From the NCBI GenBank assembly GCA_021399435.1, contig JAJTUP010000001.1:868001-932000 (forward strand): DNA of 64,000 bases, in the 5' to 3' direction. Position 1 is the first letter of the stretch. Each line of letters begins with the position of its first letter. The stretch is from Diaporthe sp. PMI_573. Its lineage: Eukaryota; Ascomycota; Sordariomycetes; Diaporthales; Diaporthaceae. Under the pieces are notes generated by a model that made no database searches, was not told the origin of the DNA, and saw only the letters and a program-made list of their open reading frames with translations. Position numbers and translations under genes: made by a program. This document shows positions 32,969-46,225 of the stretch, piece by piece.

Positions 32969-35739
32969 ATGAGCCTCTCTGCAAAGCTTCCCACGGAAAG
33001 ATGGCGGCGCCTCGGAATATTCAGTGTCTCCTTGATCTGTTCATGTGGACTGATCCTACTCATAATCCTCTTACTGATTATATTCTTAAAGCCCGGTAAC
33101 ACTATCACCGAACCCAGGATCTTGTTCGATGGAGACTGTAGTACCTCCAACACTTTGGACTTGATTCTACATCTCATCATCAACATTCTTTCAACATGCG
33201 TACTAGCTTCATCAAACTTCTTCATGCAAATTGCCAATGCCCCAACACGTAATGAAGTCGATCATGCACACCAGTCCCTCCATTCCTTGGAGATAGGAGT
33301 AGCATCATTCAAGAACCTGGGCTCCTTGTCTTGGTTTAAAATCCTCGCTTGGACTGGGCTTTTTGTTAGCTCCGTTCCAATGCATCTTTTCTTCAACAGC
33401 GCCATCTATCCAATAGACTACAAAGGCTCAGACTGGCAGCTTACGATCTCGACGATTGGTTTCGTCAATCAGACTGTCGACTACTTTGTCCCGGGCGCCA
33501 GCCTGGCTTCAGAAGGGTCCAGTTGTCCAGCTACACCAAATGGAACGGATCTGGCATGCTTGCATTTACATGCCAACATCGATTTAGGTGGCCGGTACAC
33601 CGATACGCCGATACGCGTGGGAACCTTAGGGTACGGGATGACCGAATCCCCTACCAGGACAAATGTCATGAAGGCAGCACAAAAGTCTTCTACTTGGGAG
33701 TTGTTGACACCCTCCGCCTGTTTCGACGAATACAGATTTTGTAAACCAAGACAGAAGTATCGTGATGTGGTGGTTGTCATCGACGAGGTACCTGGATGGA
33801 CCCGATCCGACATTTACAACTTCAGCGGGAGTGCAGCTAGCAACCTATTGCAGTTCTGGGATCCCCAAATTCCGCCCAACCGCTTGAATTCTCTGTGGTT
33901 TTCAGCAACGTGTCGCCTTTGGAGATACCGTGCTGCAAACAACATTAATACCCCGCCAGGACTATGTGATTCCTTGCATTTAGCTGATGACACGTCGACC
34001 GGATGCTCTGGGGCACTAGGTGAGCCGAATGGTTTGGACTGGATTAACACCACAGAGCTTCAAGGCAGTTGGCAGATCCCGTTCCGACCATATTCTATGA
34101 AAATTCCGACTTCCTTTGGCTACAACGACAAGTTCAACGAACTAAGAGTGAAGCATTGCATGGCGGAACCAAACCCAGAGTATGTCTGCAAAGTCGGGCT
34201 TGCACCAACACTGCTCCTCGTCGTCATAGTCTGCGTGTTTGTCAAGGGCGTCATTTGCGCAGGCATTCTTCACAGGCTGAACTGTACTTCACTGGTCACC
34301 CCTGGTGATGCAATATCATCCTTTATCTCGCAGCCTGACCGGAACACAGCTGGGCTGGCTACAATGGGCTTCGCAGACGCTGATCGCCTTGAATATAAAA
34401 GCATTGAGGATACACCGGTCTCTAATCTATTCAGTGGACCCAGGGCGAGAAAGTGGAAGCCCTGCTCTCATCGCTTCAAATCAGTTCTCTCGGGGGCCGT
34501 CTGGATGCGAACTTACATCGTCTTGATAAGCGGAATGGCTCTCGTGGCGACTGGTCTTGGCTTGACTGTGACCGGCTACAGCGAATCAACTCTGTGAGTA
34601 AAAACCCCCAATTCGAAAGTATCAGCCTTCTCCACCTCCTGAAGAAAAAAGTCCGGGAATATAAATAATTAATATGACACTGCAGCACTGGACCGTTTGG
34701 TAAATCTGCCACCACAAGTATCAGATTTTCATTTTCCCACCTCGGCGCTTTGCTCATGGTGAACACGCCTCAACTGATTCTTTCCATTTGCTACTTCACC
34801 CTCAATTCTTTTCTCACTCGCATTCAAGTTGAGGAGGAGTGGACCTCTTATCGTCGCTGTTACAAGCCTTTGCGCGTTTCCAACCCGAAGGGGAAACAAA
34901 TCAGCAACTATCGACTTCAATTGCCTTACAAGTAGAGCATTCCGCTCATAAGTATAAGCATTATCCTCCATTGGACCCTCTCGAACGCAATGTTCTTGAC
35001 CATTATTGAAGGCGGTAGGTAATAATCTCGATTATCTTTGCGCCCCCGCTAATACCATTGAGGTTTTTGGAAGGACTCGATTCAGGATCAATCGATCGCT
35101 GCCGGCTTTGGGGCTCTAGACGATTCTTATATGGCCGTGGTTGTATCCGGATCGGCCATGCTCACCCTGTTCGTCATCTTTACTGCATTGTGCATTTCGC
35201 TTGCGCTCCTCAGCCTCCGCAAAGTACCGGGCGACATGGTCTCTGGAGGCACAAACTCATTGGTACTCTCTGCCGCCTGCCACGTCCCAGCTATACTACG
35301 GAGAAACAAGTCGCAATCGGCTCGACAAAGCCGCTTAGCCAATCGAAGCAATATTACAGAAAGGTCGAAGAATGCGGACGTTAGCTTAGCATCGGGCTAT
35401 CAGCGGGTGACTTCATTTCAAGGCGCCGAGGTGGGTTCTGAAGGACTTCAGCCACTTTATGAATCTTACGTCAGCCCCGAGGCAGAGAACCCAAGCACGT
35501 TTGGGCAGCAGGATGAAGTGGGTGAGGATGAACTGCAGCTGCTGTCAAGCGCCGTGGGAGGAGACGATGAGTTGGCCCTGCTGGAAAAAGTTGCAATGTC
35601 CAAGATCAGATGGGGCGCTATTCCTGCGTACCCTGACATACTGGAGGGTTTTGACACGGATGAAGTTGTACTGCACCTGGGGTTTGAAACCGAAGAACAT
35701 AGAGTCGAGCCTCCGTGTGAAGGGCGCTTGTACATTTGA
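32969..35739 (+). pseudogene. DUF6536-type fungal membrane protein interrupted by an in-frame TAG
   Basis: Three exons (32969-34593, 34686-35014, 35063-35739) join in frame to 877 codons, but codon 625 is TAG (34933-34935). Around it the reading is YRLQLPYK, stop, SIPLISISIILHWTLSNAMF. I recognise this as continuous family sequence that usually has Tyr at the stop position. The N-terminal part has a membrane helix (ICSCGLILLIILLLIIFL) and the WRRLGIF opening of the family. The C-terminal part ends in the conserved LSAACH block and a long polar tail. The start at 32969 is chosen because the family begins shortly before that helix. Function of the family is unknown. Either the allele is broken, truncating at 624 residues, or the base is an error. 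Confidence 0.75.
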
Positions 35740-36192
35740 AAGCCAACTCGCGTTGTATCGTTCTCTCGAATGCTCTCCTTTCACGATGAATTCATAATGT
35801 TCTTGCATCCGCATTACCACTGCTTCGGAGCAGTTCTGTCCACCATGTTTATGACGGGAGCTGATGACACGCATACAAGTAGTCACTCACCTAGTCTATT
35901 TCTCAACGCTCATTTGAGGGCTAAAGTGGTTTCGTTTTATAATCCGTGTACATACGCTTCTTAAGCAGTATGTAGGCTGCCCCTTCATACAGTGGTAAAT
36001 GCTTAAACACCCAACGTTAAAAAAAACAATGCCGATAACAGTAGGTTGAGAATACGATTGTGGCAGTGTATTAAGGGTAAGGAAAACGTAACGTTGATAA
36101 CAACGCCTGCTGTAGATATTCGCTGCCATCGAAAGGCTTGTGAATGTATGAGAACCGCTATCCATTACAAATTTATCCACTCAAGCATCACT
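35740..36192. other. Convergent 3' spacer
   Basis: 453 bp, A/T-rich, between the convergent DUF6536-type and NACHT genes. No feature is seen. Confidence 0.5.
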
Positions 36193-39100
36193 TCACTTGT
36201 GTACTTCTCCCAAATTGTGAGTCTCCCGCGGTGCTTGGCCACCCTCACGCATTCTGATCCATCCCTCAGTTTCGGGCCTCTCATCCGCAAACTTTAGCAG
36301 TTCTAGCTCCTCGAGCCACTTCCACATAGCGTCTTCCTCACGTGCTTTCACAACCCAAGTTCCATCATTGAGGATCGGCAGGCTCATGTCCATTTTACTT
36401 CTCTCAATAACTGATTTCGTCAAGGAGAGCTGCATCCTCAATGACTCAATGAGCCTATCTCCAAGCTTCTTTTGCATTTCATCGGTGGTCTCGTATAACA
36501 CAAATTCATGTGACTGAGCTTCGAAGCGCAACTTCCCAAACACGCGGCACAGCTTGCTGCTGCTGTGACTCGCACATGCTCGTTCGAGACCAACACACCT
36601 CTCCAGACATGACTCTTTATTAGATCGCGAATGGAGGCGCAAGATCCCGGCCAGGAATTCAACGATAAGGTGTGCTGGGATCGATGCCAATACTCCATTT
36701 CCTGGCCGTCGACTGATCCAAGCCTCTTCTGCACTCCATGACACAGTCTTGTCGTTCCAAAGCATGAATATGTCAATCATGTCGTCCAATTTGGCGCCTT
36801 GTAAAATGAAATCAAGAACGACTCCTGCTACGGAAGCGAACTCTGTCCATGACGTTTCTACGATGTCTACTTTGGACAAGTAGATCATCAAACTGAGTAG
36901 GTAACTCTGCCATGGAGTTCGGAGTGATGCCGGCGGCCGAAGGTCCTCTCGCAACCTCTCCTGCGCTTGCCAGTTAGGATCAGCACCTGCCCGCAGCAAT
37001 GCGCGAAAAATACAAAGCCGAGCTTGGAACTCATCCTCGAGGGGCGAAAGACGAATCTGTGAATCACTTAGGCTGAGTAGGACGGTGGACATCTCATTCT
37101 TACTCAGGTTTGCGCTCTTCAGCCTTGAAATGATGATTTCGTCGCCGGACTTTTGCTTTGTCAAGAGCCTCAAGAAGTCAGTGCCGCCGTAGGGAATTTC
37201 TGAAGTGAAGCCGTGTGCATACAGCCTGCCGGAGTGAGCGAGCCTTTCGCAAATCAATACGAGTCGGTCCCAATCCTTCGACACCCAGTCCGTTGTGCTT
37301 TCCCAGATTTCGCGCATCCGTCTAAGCTCGTCGGCCCACCGCCCCGAGCTTCCGCTGCCCGCAAAGAGCGCGAGCCTTGCTAGCAACGCTTTCATGAGCT
37401 GGTAATGAACGGTGAAGCCGGACGACGTATCACAATCCAATATCTTGCGGCCCGGCTCTGTGTCGATGAGAAAGTCTCTGGCAGTTCGATGCAGGAATTG
37501 CAAGGCTGGGCTGGTCGCAACGGGCCATACGCCGTCATACGTGTGCCCGTACCAGCTCAGAATTGCAGCCTCTCTCATGTCCAAGGGATCTTCGGTTCTT
37601 ACTTCGACAAGACCTACGCAGTAAATCTTCAACTTCCGCTCGACTTCTTGGCATCTCTTCCTCATGACGTTTGGACAAATGAGCTTCGACGGCTCATCTA
37701 TGGCATCCAATACTCCATCGGCCACAGACGTCGTTGCGAGCATGAGGTCGAAAACATTAGCTCCCCTATCGAAACCACATTCCCAAACTGTACTCGACTT
37801 GCGGGAAGAGGAAATTCTTCCCCTAGGTGCAAGGAGGAGCTTGAAATAAAGGGCTGCGGTCTGACGGTATTCGGATGGGCTGTCTCCGCCGGCCCTGGCC
37901 CACATGTCCTCGTACAAACTGTCCAGGCCCTTGGGCAAGCGGTTGATCCTCTCCCTTAGAGTTTCAGTGCTGTCATGGTACGAGACTCCCTCATTGATGC
38001 TCTTTATCGCAAGAAGGAGCCACAAGAAAACTCCCTCGGCTTTGTTAACCAAAAAGTGAATTGGGTCATAATTCTCCTCAGATATCTTTATCTGAGGGTA
38101 TTTGACACGCTCTTTTGCATACGCCATCAAATCTGCGTAGTTCAGATCTTGGAGTCGGAGTTGTGGGTGCACGGATAACCTTATTTCCAGTATATGTGGG
38201 TTAGGCCGGCTTGCGAGACAAAATTTGATCTTGTGCGTCTGCGTCAGCTCAGATACCAAATCCATGAGCTCTGAAATTCCTTCCTTGGTCCCATCTTCGG
38301 AGTCGATCTCGTCAAGACCGTCCAAGAACAAACACACGCCATTCTTGCAGCAATGCAAGGTCGTCATAAGTGCTAAACGAAGCTCGGTGCTAGACCAGTC
38401 TGTGAAGGAGTGCTTCGGTCCCGAAAGGGATGAGATAACCTCTCCGAGAGCTGCGTCGTTGTTGCCCAAAAGTTGATACAGCAGCGAGCAAAAAAGCCCT
38501 TCCAGGTTTTTCTGCATTAGAGAGCCTGGCCGCCAAAAGAAGTGGGATGCGATCTCGCAGCCAGGAGACCAGATATTGAGATACCTCCTCGTCCGTTGGT
38601 CAGCCAATATGTACTTGGTCAGCGTCGTCTTTCCTGAGCCCGGCTTTCCGTTGATCCAATAAATAGAGTGACTGGAGCGGAGCCAATTTGAGAAGCTATC
38701 CCACTTGATCTTGGAGAACAGCTGTTGGTCCCTGTAGGATCTCTGTAGTGTTGTGCTTCCGAATTGGCCTGCCTCCGTATCGGGTCCCGTGCTCCAGTCC
38801 GGCTCACCGCCCAAGCCACCTCCTGTTTCGGTTACGCTCCAAGGGTTATGGACTTCACCAGGGTCATCGTCATTATCCCCGACAAAAATCCATTTGAAAG
38901 TGTCCCCATGGGCGATGTGAATTTGGGCACGGCGCTGGTTAAAATCGGGATATGCCAGGCTTTTGAGGAACTGCTCGCGAATTTGGTCGTTCATCTGGAC
39001 CCTTTGGCGGAGCATGAGGCAATCCAGTTTCTGCTCAACTAGCACTACCGCTTGGTTGGTTCGTTCAGCCTCGCGTAAGACGAGCTCCCGTGCCTTCAGA

Positions 39101-39836
39101 CCTTCCAAGAACAGTAAGTCTGTTGTTTCTCGATGGCCTTGTCGATATTGTTCAATGAAGAAACGAAGCTCCCGCCTGACTCCGCATGTGTCGATGTTAG
39201 CCGCATTAGTGCTTGACCTAGTCCGTAGAGAAATCAACATTAGTCAAACAGCATACCATAAGAAAAGAGCAGACAAAGGGCAGGACGTGGGTTTTAGTGG
39301 CCCGAACGAACGAGAGGAAAAATTCAATAAAAGTTTTTGAAGGTCGGTTTCAACAGACCATCTGTGTGGGTAGTGGAAAACAGACTGCTGAGGGTCATAT
39401 TGGCAGCTTACCAAACTTGCGCAAGAAGACCGCTTTGTAACCGCTTCTCTTCCATGTCTAGGCTCCTTCTGAGCCTCTCCAAGCGACGTTGCCGCCACTT
39501 GACGATGGCAGTGACCTTCACGGCAGACACAAGGCTTCCTCGCTTGGCATCACCAAAAAGGAAACGCAGTTCCTCTTGGAGATCTCGGGCCGCAGTAAAG
39601 CAACTGGCGGCGGAACGGAGTAGAATCGCCTCATGTCTTTTGTTCCCGGGTCGGCTTTCCTTGTTCACCTGGTTTGTCAAGTTTTCCAAGGCGACAGCAT
39701 GCTGTTCGAGCTTTTCGTCGAGTTTCCCTTCCTGATATACTGTTTTGATACAGTCGATGGTCTCCCGCCCGAGCTCTACGAGTTGTAATATGTTGCAGAC
39801 AAGACCTAAAGCTATAATAGGCTCTAGGCCAGTCAT
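36193..39836 (-). CDS. NACHT STAND NTPase with helo-like N-terminus (fungal NLR-like)
   Basis: Two exons (39836-39412 and 39217-36193) give 1149 residues. Residues 1 to about 120 resemble the fungal N-terminal domain of STAND proteins (Helo_like_N: LEPIIALGLVCNILQLVELG), related to cell-death effector domains. A coiled linker follows. The NACHT domain has Walker A GKPGSGKTT at 332-340 and Walker B CLFLDGLDEID at about 437-447. After it come a winged-helix-like stretch and a block ending in LQFLHRTARDFLID, as in the DUF7791 region of fungal NACHT proteins. I see no ankyrin, WD40 or TPR repeats at the C-terminus. Such proteins act in heterokaryon incompatibility or immune-like cell death. The 194-nt intron is long for this window and could hide a small exon. 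Confidence 0.88.
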
Positions 39837-41334
39837 TTTTGCTTTTTCCCAAGGATATACTTATTGTGTGTCTCAGAGTTCGAGCCTAGGCCTGTTCGAC
39901 GACGTTGTTGCTCTTGATAGACGGTAAAGATGCTCAGGAATGTGAAAGTGTGCCGACCCACTGACGCCAATTGATTGCAGCAAGTCGAGATGTAGTTGGC
40001 AAGTAGGAGTAGCGGAGTAATGGCAGCCAACTGCTCACAGCAATGTCTGCTCAGATGTCCACGGCGCTGTGACGGCCGAGGGCGAAGATGTGTTGGGATT
40101 CTGCGGTGAAGGGTGAGAGAAAACGTAGATTTTATGAGAAAGCTTCAGATCAGTTTCAGTTTCGGACTACAGCCCATTGTCGCGCCGTATTGACCGTTGC
40201 GTATACACACAAATAGTTGCCTAACCCCCCACGCCTGACGGGTAGTTGCAGCAGCACTGAGAGCACCCATGATCAAGATTGGTCCTTTCCTTATGTGGCC
40301 CCGTCGTGGAACACGACGGCTAATCATTTCAGGATCTACAGCATTAGCTTGTTACAAGTTTTCAACACTAGTCCATCAGGATGGGTGGCTGCTATTCTTG
40401 TCAGGCGCAGCTTGTCACCCGCTCGGTGTTTATTTGCAGGCTGCATGTTGTCGGGCACACACCAGAGCCATTAACGGCTGTGAGGGTGGGTTACATATCA
40501 TTTGGTATCAAGGATGGATTCAGGCGCTATCCTGGGTGCGACGTCGGTCAGGAAGGCAGCCAGCCACATGGCCAACTTCAAGACGCGCAGCGCCAGCCCG
40601 CCCCCAACTTCCAGCTCTATCGGGCTTAGAATACCGAGGAGCAGAATTCACTCGAGCAAATGCTCCAGTTCGAGAGCTCCTCTAATTTGTGCTGTTGAGT
40701 GCTATCAGTTCGGTCAGACTTTAAGCGCAGGTGGGAAGCTCGATATGCTGCACACAGAGGTCGCCAAGAGTACTGAAGTCCCCGGCCCATTTGCAGGTTA
40801 CAGAGGACGATACGCCTGGGGATCTTACATCTGAATATATTCGACAGAATAGCAACGAGTTGCATTGGATTGCCACATTTTAGCGGATACCTTAGACTAC
40901 TGGACAACAGCGCCTGACCAGCCTAGAGTTGCTGCAAACTTCCAATTGGTATCCCTGCTGGAGGTCTTTTTCGCCCAAGTCCGTGGTGACGTCTACCACG
41001 GCGTGAATCCGGACCACTGGTCCGGCTAGAGGGCATGAAATCCGCTCTAGCGGTAGGGAAGGATGGAATGCAAACGCGGAATAAATTTGGGGCTTAGCTT
41101 GTGGTAGATACCGAGTTGGTCTAGTAAACGGGAATTTGGAGAGTGTCTGACTTGTATTGCATATAAAACTGTTCGAGACGGGAAGTATGAGTCGGAATGC
41201 TTACTTGTAAAGTATAATCGCACATTAAGAGATGTGGAGTCGCTTTTAGAATAGCAAAGTAAAAGTAGAGCCTTACGTTAAACTAGCCAGGTGTCTGATA
41301 ACAATCTTGCCCAAAGCTCTCGTGGTAGTCCACG
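39837..41334. other. Intergenic region, no supported gene
   Basis: 1.5 kb. A 139-codon plus frame (40269-40685) and two overlapping frames on the same strand are mutually exclusive and have no family resemblance. The NACHT promoter lies at the left end. Confidence 0.45.
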
Positions 41335-41996
41335 TTAATCATTGTCTAGGAGTAGATTGCTTCCCTCATCGATTCCATGCTCCAGTCTCCGGTGCTCCTG
41401 TCGTTTATGAAACAAGTCAAAAGTGGCCTCACATTGGTCGCAATGGATGGGCGGCTGTCACAGAAAGTAGCAAATTAGCAAGTCCCCAGCCGTAAGTAAA
41501 TATGGGGGGTAACCGTAGATGAAGAACTCACAGTAGTTTGTTGCAGAAATGATAGGGAAAAGTATGGCCGTTCGTCTGATACAACGATAAACGACCCGTC
41601 TTTCCATGCCCGGCGGCCTTCCAATCGGAATCAGTATTATGACTAAATGATAAGATCTCGTTCTTTACAGCTGCCCATCCTGTCGGTGGATTTGTAGGGA
41701 GCTGCTTGGTCTAAGAGAATCTCCTTCTGGGCGTAGACCATCTCCCAGACCTAGGCCACATATGCAAAATTGGTTTCATTATGGCTTAGTTTTGAGGGGA
41801 TAAAGATACGGGTGCGTGTATCGCCGCCTTCGACCTTGGAGCTTAGAAGCAGTGACTGCTTTTCAGGGTCGATATTGTAGAAGGGTGCAAGGCCGTATGT
41901 CTCATCGACCCCATTCGCGTTCAGGAAACGGTCTAGCGCTGGGACCCGAACCTTGAGACCCCGGATGATGGCGATGGTAGGACCTTTGCCGCCCAT
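41335..41996 (-). pseudogene. Small zinc-finger-like protein gene interrupted by an in-frame TAG
   Basis: Exons 41996-41669, 41617-41532 and 41454-41335 splice cleanly (introns 51 and 77 nt) into 178 codons, but codon 82 is TAG (41753-41751). The sequence is coding-like on both sides: GGKGPTIAIIRGLKVRVPAL and IFIPSKLSHNETNFAYVA before, VWEMVYAQKEILLDQAAPY after. The last exon reads IHCDQCEATFDLFHKRQEH, a CxxC...H...H arrangement that could bind one zinc. I believe similar uncharacterised proteins occur in other ascomycetes, but this is from memory only. As read, the gene would make an 81-residue truncated product. Confidence 0.65.
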
Positions 41997-42914
41997 GGTG
42001 GTGCAGCGGAGTCAGATGGCCGAAGGGCGGGTGTATGTGGTGCAGATGTACGAGAGGAGGTAATGAACAAGACGCCCGCAAAAAGAGAAGGGAACTTGCT
42101 GTGATAGAGGCAAACAGAAGGTCAGCAGATGCTGTCCTTACAATAAAGCAGCTGGGAAAGGCACTGCAAGGCTCGGGATATGGCATTGGTTGAAACTGGA
42201 TCAACTCGAACCGCACACCATCTCGGATCAATTTTAGAACGCAAACTTGACACCACTAGACTGTATACTACCCTCAAAGCCATCTGGCTATAGTCTCAGC
42301 GGTCTGGCGATCTCTGGTATTTACAGTACTGTCTTTCTATACGGCAGCAGCCGTCTTCGTCTACATCTCAATCATGACCTTAGGCAAAAGCTGGGGAGGT
42401 AGGGCCTAGAAAAGCATATGAGAGATCTGTATGTTGGCATCAGAGTCTCCAATACTTACTGGGACCATGCAGGAGGTGGTTCGAAGGTCAAAGAAAAATG
42501 GCAAGCACGGCCGTCTGTCCAGGAGCTGCAGCATGGAAAGCAATGGGCCCCCAGTCTCGTTTTGTATGGACTGTTTCCCTTCTCCAGAAAGGTACGATGA
42601 AAGATAGTCAACCCACAGTGGATGGGATGTGGCTTAAACTAGATTGAGATCATTCAAGCCTGAAAGCCTTCCCTGGCTGGCAGCAATGACATGTCGACGA
42701 TTGCGTGGAACACAACACGTCGGCACGTCCTACTCCAGCTGCTGGCAGTCTACATACAGCGGATTCAGCACAGCCAAAAATCCGATCTGCAGGTAAGGAC
42801 CGGCTCGAGTCGAGAAAAGATCGCCCGGGCCGAGACTTAGCTGGCGCGTCACAAAACACATCGCCAAGTGATGAGGAGGTATTCGTGAGCCTTGGACCGT
42901 GAAACGGGGCAATT

Positions 42915-43110
42915 AGGTGCTACAACTGGAAAGATGTTCTCGGGATCTTGCAGCACGAAAAAACGCCCTGCAGTCCCACAAGATCCACCCCCCCTCGTAG
43001 ATCCTCTGCAGGTTCAAGGGCACTTGATGGGTCACATAGGGTAGCCACACACCAACACCAAGGGCATTTGCGTGTGATTAGTGACCAGATGGTGCATGGC
43101 AAATAAAATA
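42915..43110. repeat. Diverged duplicated segment, copy A
   Basis: It contains GATGTTCTCGGGATCTTG, AGCACGAAAA, CCCTGCAGT, CACAAGATC and GTGATTAGTGACCAGATGG in this order. Copy B at 43,872-43,983 has the same blocks with base changes and about 60 bp less between the last two. No terminal repeats or coding capacity identify it as a known element. Confidence 0.6.
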
Positions 43111-43871
43111 AAATACGCGGGCTGCATTGACACCACGGCACGGGGCGATTGGTGGGCGTAACGTAGGTGAGGATATCTTTGTGCTCTTCTGTCCGCCGGT
43201 GGAGTCCCGCTATGCCCGCCCTCCCAGGGTTGCCAACAAGGGATCGGGCTTGATACCTAAGAGCCAGCGCTGACGTACGACGTCAGAAGGTGCGACATTA
43301 TCCAGTATGTTCCAGCAACGTCTGGTGCAGTATCTGTCAGTTTCAAGAACTCATCATAGTCCTACTCGTTTCGTCCTAAGAATTCCTTGATTTGAGGCGA
43401 GTAGCAAGCAAGAATGCGACATGTGAAAGCGATGCGGGTTTGAGGTAAATGTGAGCGAGTTGGGCCTGACCACCACTTCTGGTAAGGTCGTTTGGGGCCG
43501 CTGGGCACAGATCACGAACAATCCCGAACGATGGATGTGTGAATGCTCTTCTGTTAAGTAGTTAAATCGGTTGGGAGGACTCGTGTGTTGGGGGGTGGGA
43601 GCGATCGGCAAGTCTTTTTGGGCCCTGCCTTCAAAGAAGACGCAACGGCTGGACAGATTATGAATTCACCCTCAAGCCTCAAATTATTGGCATGGTTTGC
43701 CCAAAGTTTCACTGAGGCTACTAGATAGTAGATAGAATGGGCCGCAAGGCTGGTCACAAAGGGCTTTCGGTACGCTGATGGGTAGCTTGTTAGCACCCAC
43801 AAGTGCCTCTGTCGCGCTGCCTGTTTATCAACTGGGGGCGGGCGGACGAAGGATAAAAAATTGGCAGGAGT

Positions 43872-43983
43872 AGGCACGGAAATATGTTCTCAGGATCTTG
43901 ATCTTGTAGCACGAAAACCCCCTGCAATTCTACAAGATCACGAAGGGCAATTATTTTGTGATGAGTGACCAGATGGGCGAAAA
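43872..43983. repeat. Diverged duplicated segment, copy B
   Basis: It has TATGTTCTCAGGATCTTG, AGCACGAAAA, CCCTGCAAT, TACAAGATC and GTGATGAGTGACCAGATGG, in the same order and orientation as copy A about 0.95 kb to the left. Confidence 0.6.
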
Positions 43984-46146
43984 ACGTTGTACTCCTTGGC
44001 ACCAAAAAAGACAATCAGCTGTCGGGCTTGGCCTGGGAGCACTTGCACTACTAGGGGCCCTGGGGAAACGGGTAAGGCAAGTTGAGAAGGATGACACCAA
44101 GCCCGGGGCCGCGCAGGCACGCTCGGCTAGGCGGCACCGGAGATCGATTTGTCCAAGGCGGGCAAGACCGCCTGGGGACACAGGTGCAACGCGATCAGGG
44201 GGCATCTCTTTCCCAGTGGATTCGCAAGTTGCTTGTACCCAGGCGCACAACAGGGGAGCGAGCACGCAACATTGAGCATCCGGGGCGTTGGTGCTGCAGG
44301 AGTCGCACCGCCAATTGTTTCGATTGTTTGCGATCACTGAGCCATTGTTGCACGGGAAATTTCACAAAGGGCGAGGAGCAAGTCCGTTCGCGACGTTGGG
44401 CCGTGGACAGGAGGTTGTCAAGTGAGACTGGTGGCTTGGGGGGGCGGGCGGTTTTGCAAAACAGCCATTCAGCCATTCAGCCATTCCCTGGCAGATGTAC
44501 CAGATGAACCCAACCACAGGTGGAGTGCTTAATCTGCCTCCCTCGATCGCGACTGGAATGTGTGCATGGATGGAAGCATGTTGGTTGACACGATACGGTA
44601 GGGCGAATCAAGATGCAATCAAGATTCTGCGCCGTTGTGGTCGCGGCGCCGAGTGGGATTTGCAGTGGCGGAGGCCCCAGTCGCAAAGGCGGATTTGTGG
44701 GTTCATGTGCTCAACATGGTGCAAGTTGAATTGAATTGAATTAAAGTTGCATGAGTATGGAGACAGGCAAGACAGGTTCTGCTGGACCTCCTCTGAAGAT
44801 TCTGTGCTGCCCTGCAGGGTCTCGTCGAGTGATCGGCAGGTTTGTGGGCCTGGAGGACAGAGGAAAAGAAGAAAAGAATACCGTACCCTGCTACTGCTGC
44901 TGCTTTGCTGATGAGGTTGCACTCACTGCTCGTCGGGTCCGGTTCGCCTCTCGTACCTGTTCGTATTTGATCCTGATCCTGGCCAAGGCGAACCGGACAT
45001 TGGCATTTGCATCATTGACCGAGGGCAGGTGACGTGAGAAAAAGTTGGGATGGTTCTGATCTAGCAGACGGGTTTGCCTTAGCTGCAAACGCAAAAACCA
45101 TACAGTGGCGGGTCGACGGGTTCCTCGAGGAGGGGAAGGAGGGAGGAACCAAGAAGGCTTAGGTAAGGCAAATCGGACGGGCTAAATCCGGCACAGCCTT
45201 AGCGGACCACTCATAAGACTGGGGCGGCTGGGACGGTCGGGCCCCACCCCCTTCCTTCCCGCCAATCGTGCTCGTGTCTGCTGGGGTGTCGTCACCCACT
45301 TGACCGCTCCTGGCCCAGCGGCCCCGGGGCTGACAGGGGGCAGGAACAGGGACTGCCGTGGCTGGTTCTCTTGTTGGAATGGAATGATTGGAATGCCTGA
45401 ATGCACGGGATGGCGCCAGGTACGTACGGAGATACTACCATGTACATGCAACGCACTCACTCACGCGCACCGTCCACACCCTACCTCAGGTCACCGCAGG
45501 CAATAGCGCTCCATCGTCCATTTTCCCTGGCCGGTTCGACAAGGCGCTCTTGTTTGTCTTGATCTTTTCTTGTCCTGTCCCGTCCTGTCTTTACTCACGC
45601 TAACTTCTCGTGTCATGTGTACCAGCCAAGCACTCGCACTCTCGTCTCCTCTTCCACTCAAATCGACAGGACTACACTAATACATACTGCTACTCTCTCC
45701 CCACTCGACCCATCACCTCCGTTTCTTTCTCATGGTCCCCATCGACGACCTCGACTCGACGACACACCACGCTCGTTAGACGGTGCACCCCAACGCTACA
45801 ACCGTGGGAAGGAAGGACGTCAAGAGACAAATTATAAAGAAGAAGGAACGCTCGCTGGCTGACGACGCTCACTGGTTTCACTCGCTCCAGTCCGACGATC
45901 ACTGCCGCGCCAAGTAGCCCTCGAACATCCTCCAGCCATCCACAATCCAAGGCTCCGAATCCAGCAAAGCCGACCACATCCCAATCCATCCGATCATCCC
46001 AATCCACGGATCCGACGGCCTCTCCCGCACAGACTGCATTAATCCATTCCGTCGCAACCTCCCAAACGCAACCAGGACTACCAGGTCAAAAAAAGGAAAA
46101 AAACACTATTTGATCATCCTCGTCATCGTGATCACACCTTGGATCC

Positions 46147-46225
46147 GACCACCACCACCACCACCACCACCAACCCCCCAACCCCCCAACCCACCAACCC
46201 CCGCGACTCGACTCGACTCGACTTC
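46147..46225 (+). repeat. CCA microsatellite, C-rich tract and GACTC repeats
   Basis: A CCA trinucleotide run is followed by AACCCCCC-type repeats and then GACTC pentanucleotide repeats. It lies in the presumed leader or promoter of the gene starting at 46,632. Confidence 0.8.

Noticed and set aside
34933..41753. TAG recoded as a sense codon
   Set aside because: eIF3b and the small gene at 60,756 end naturally in TAG, and two isolated cases are better explained by mutation or error.
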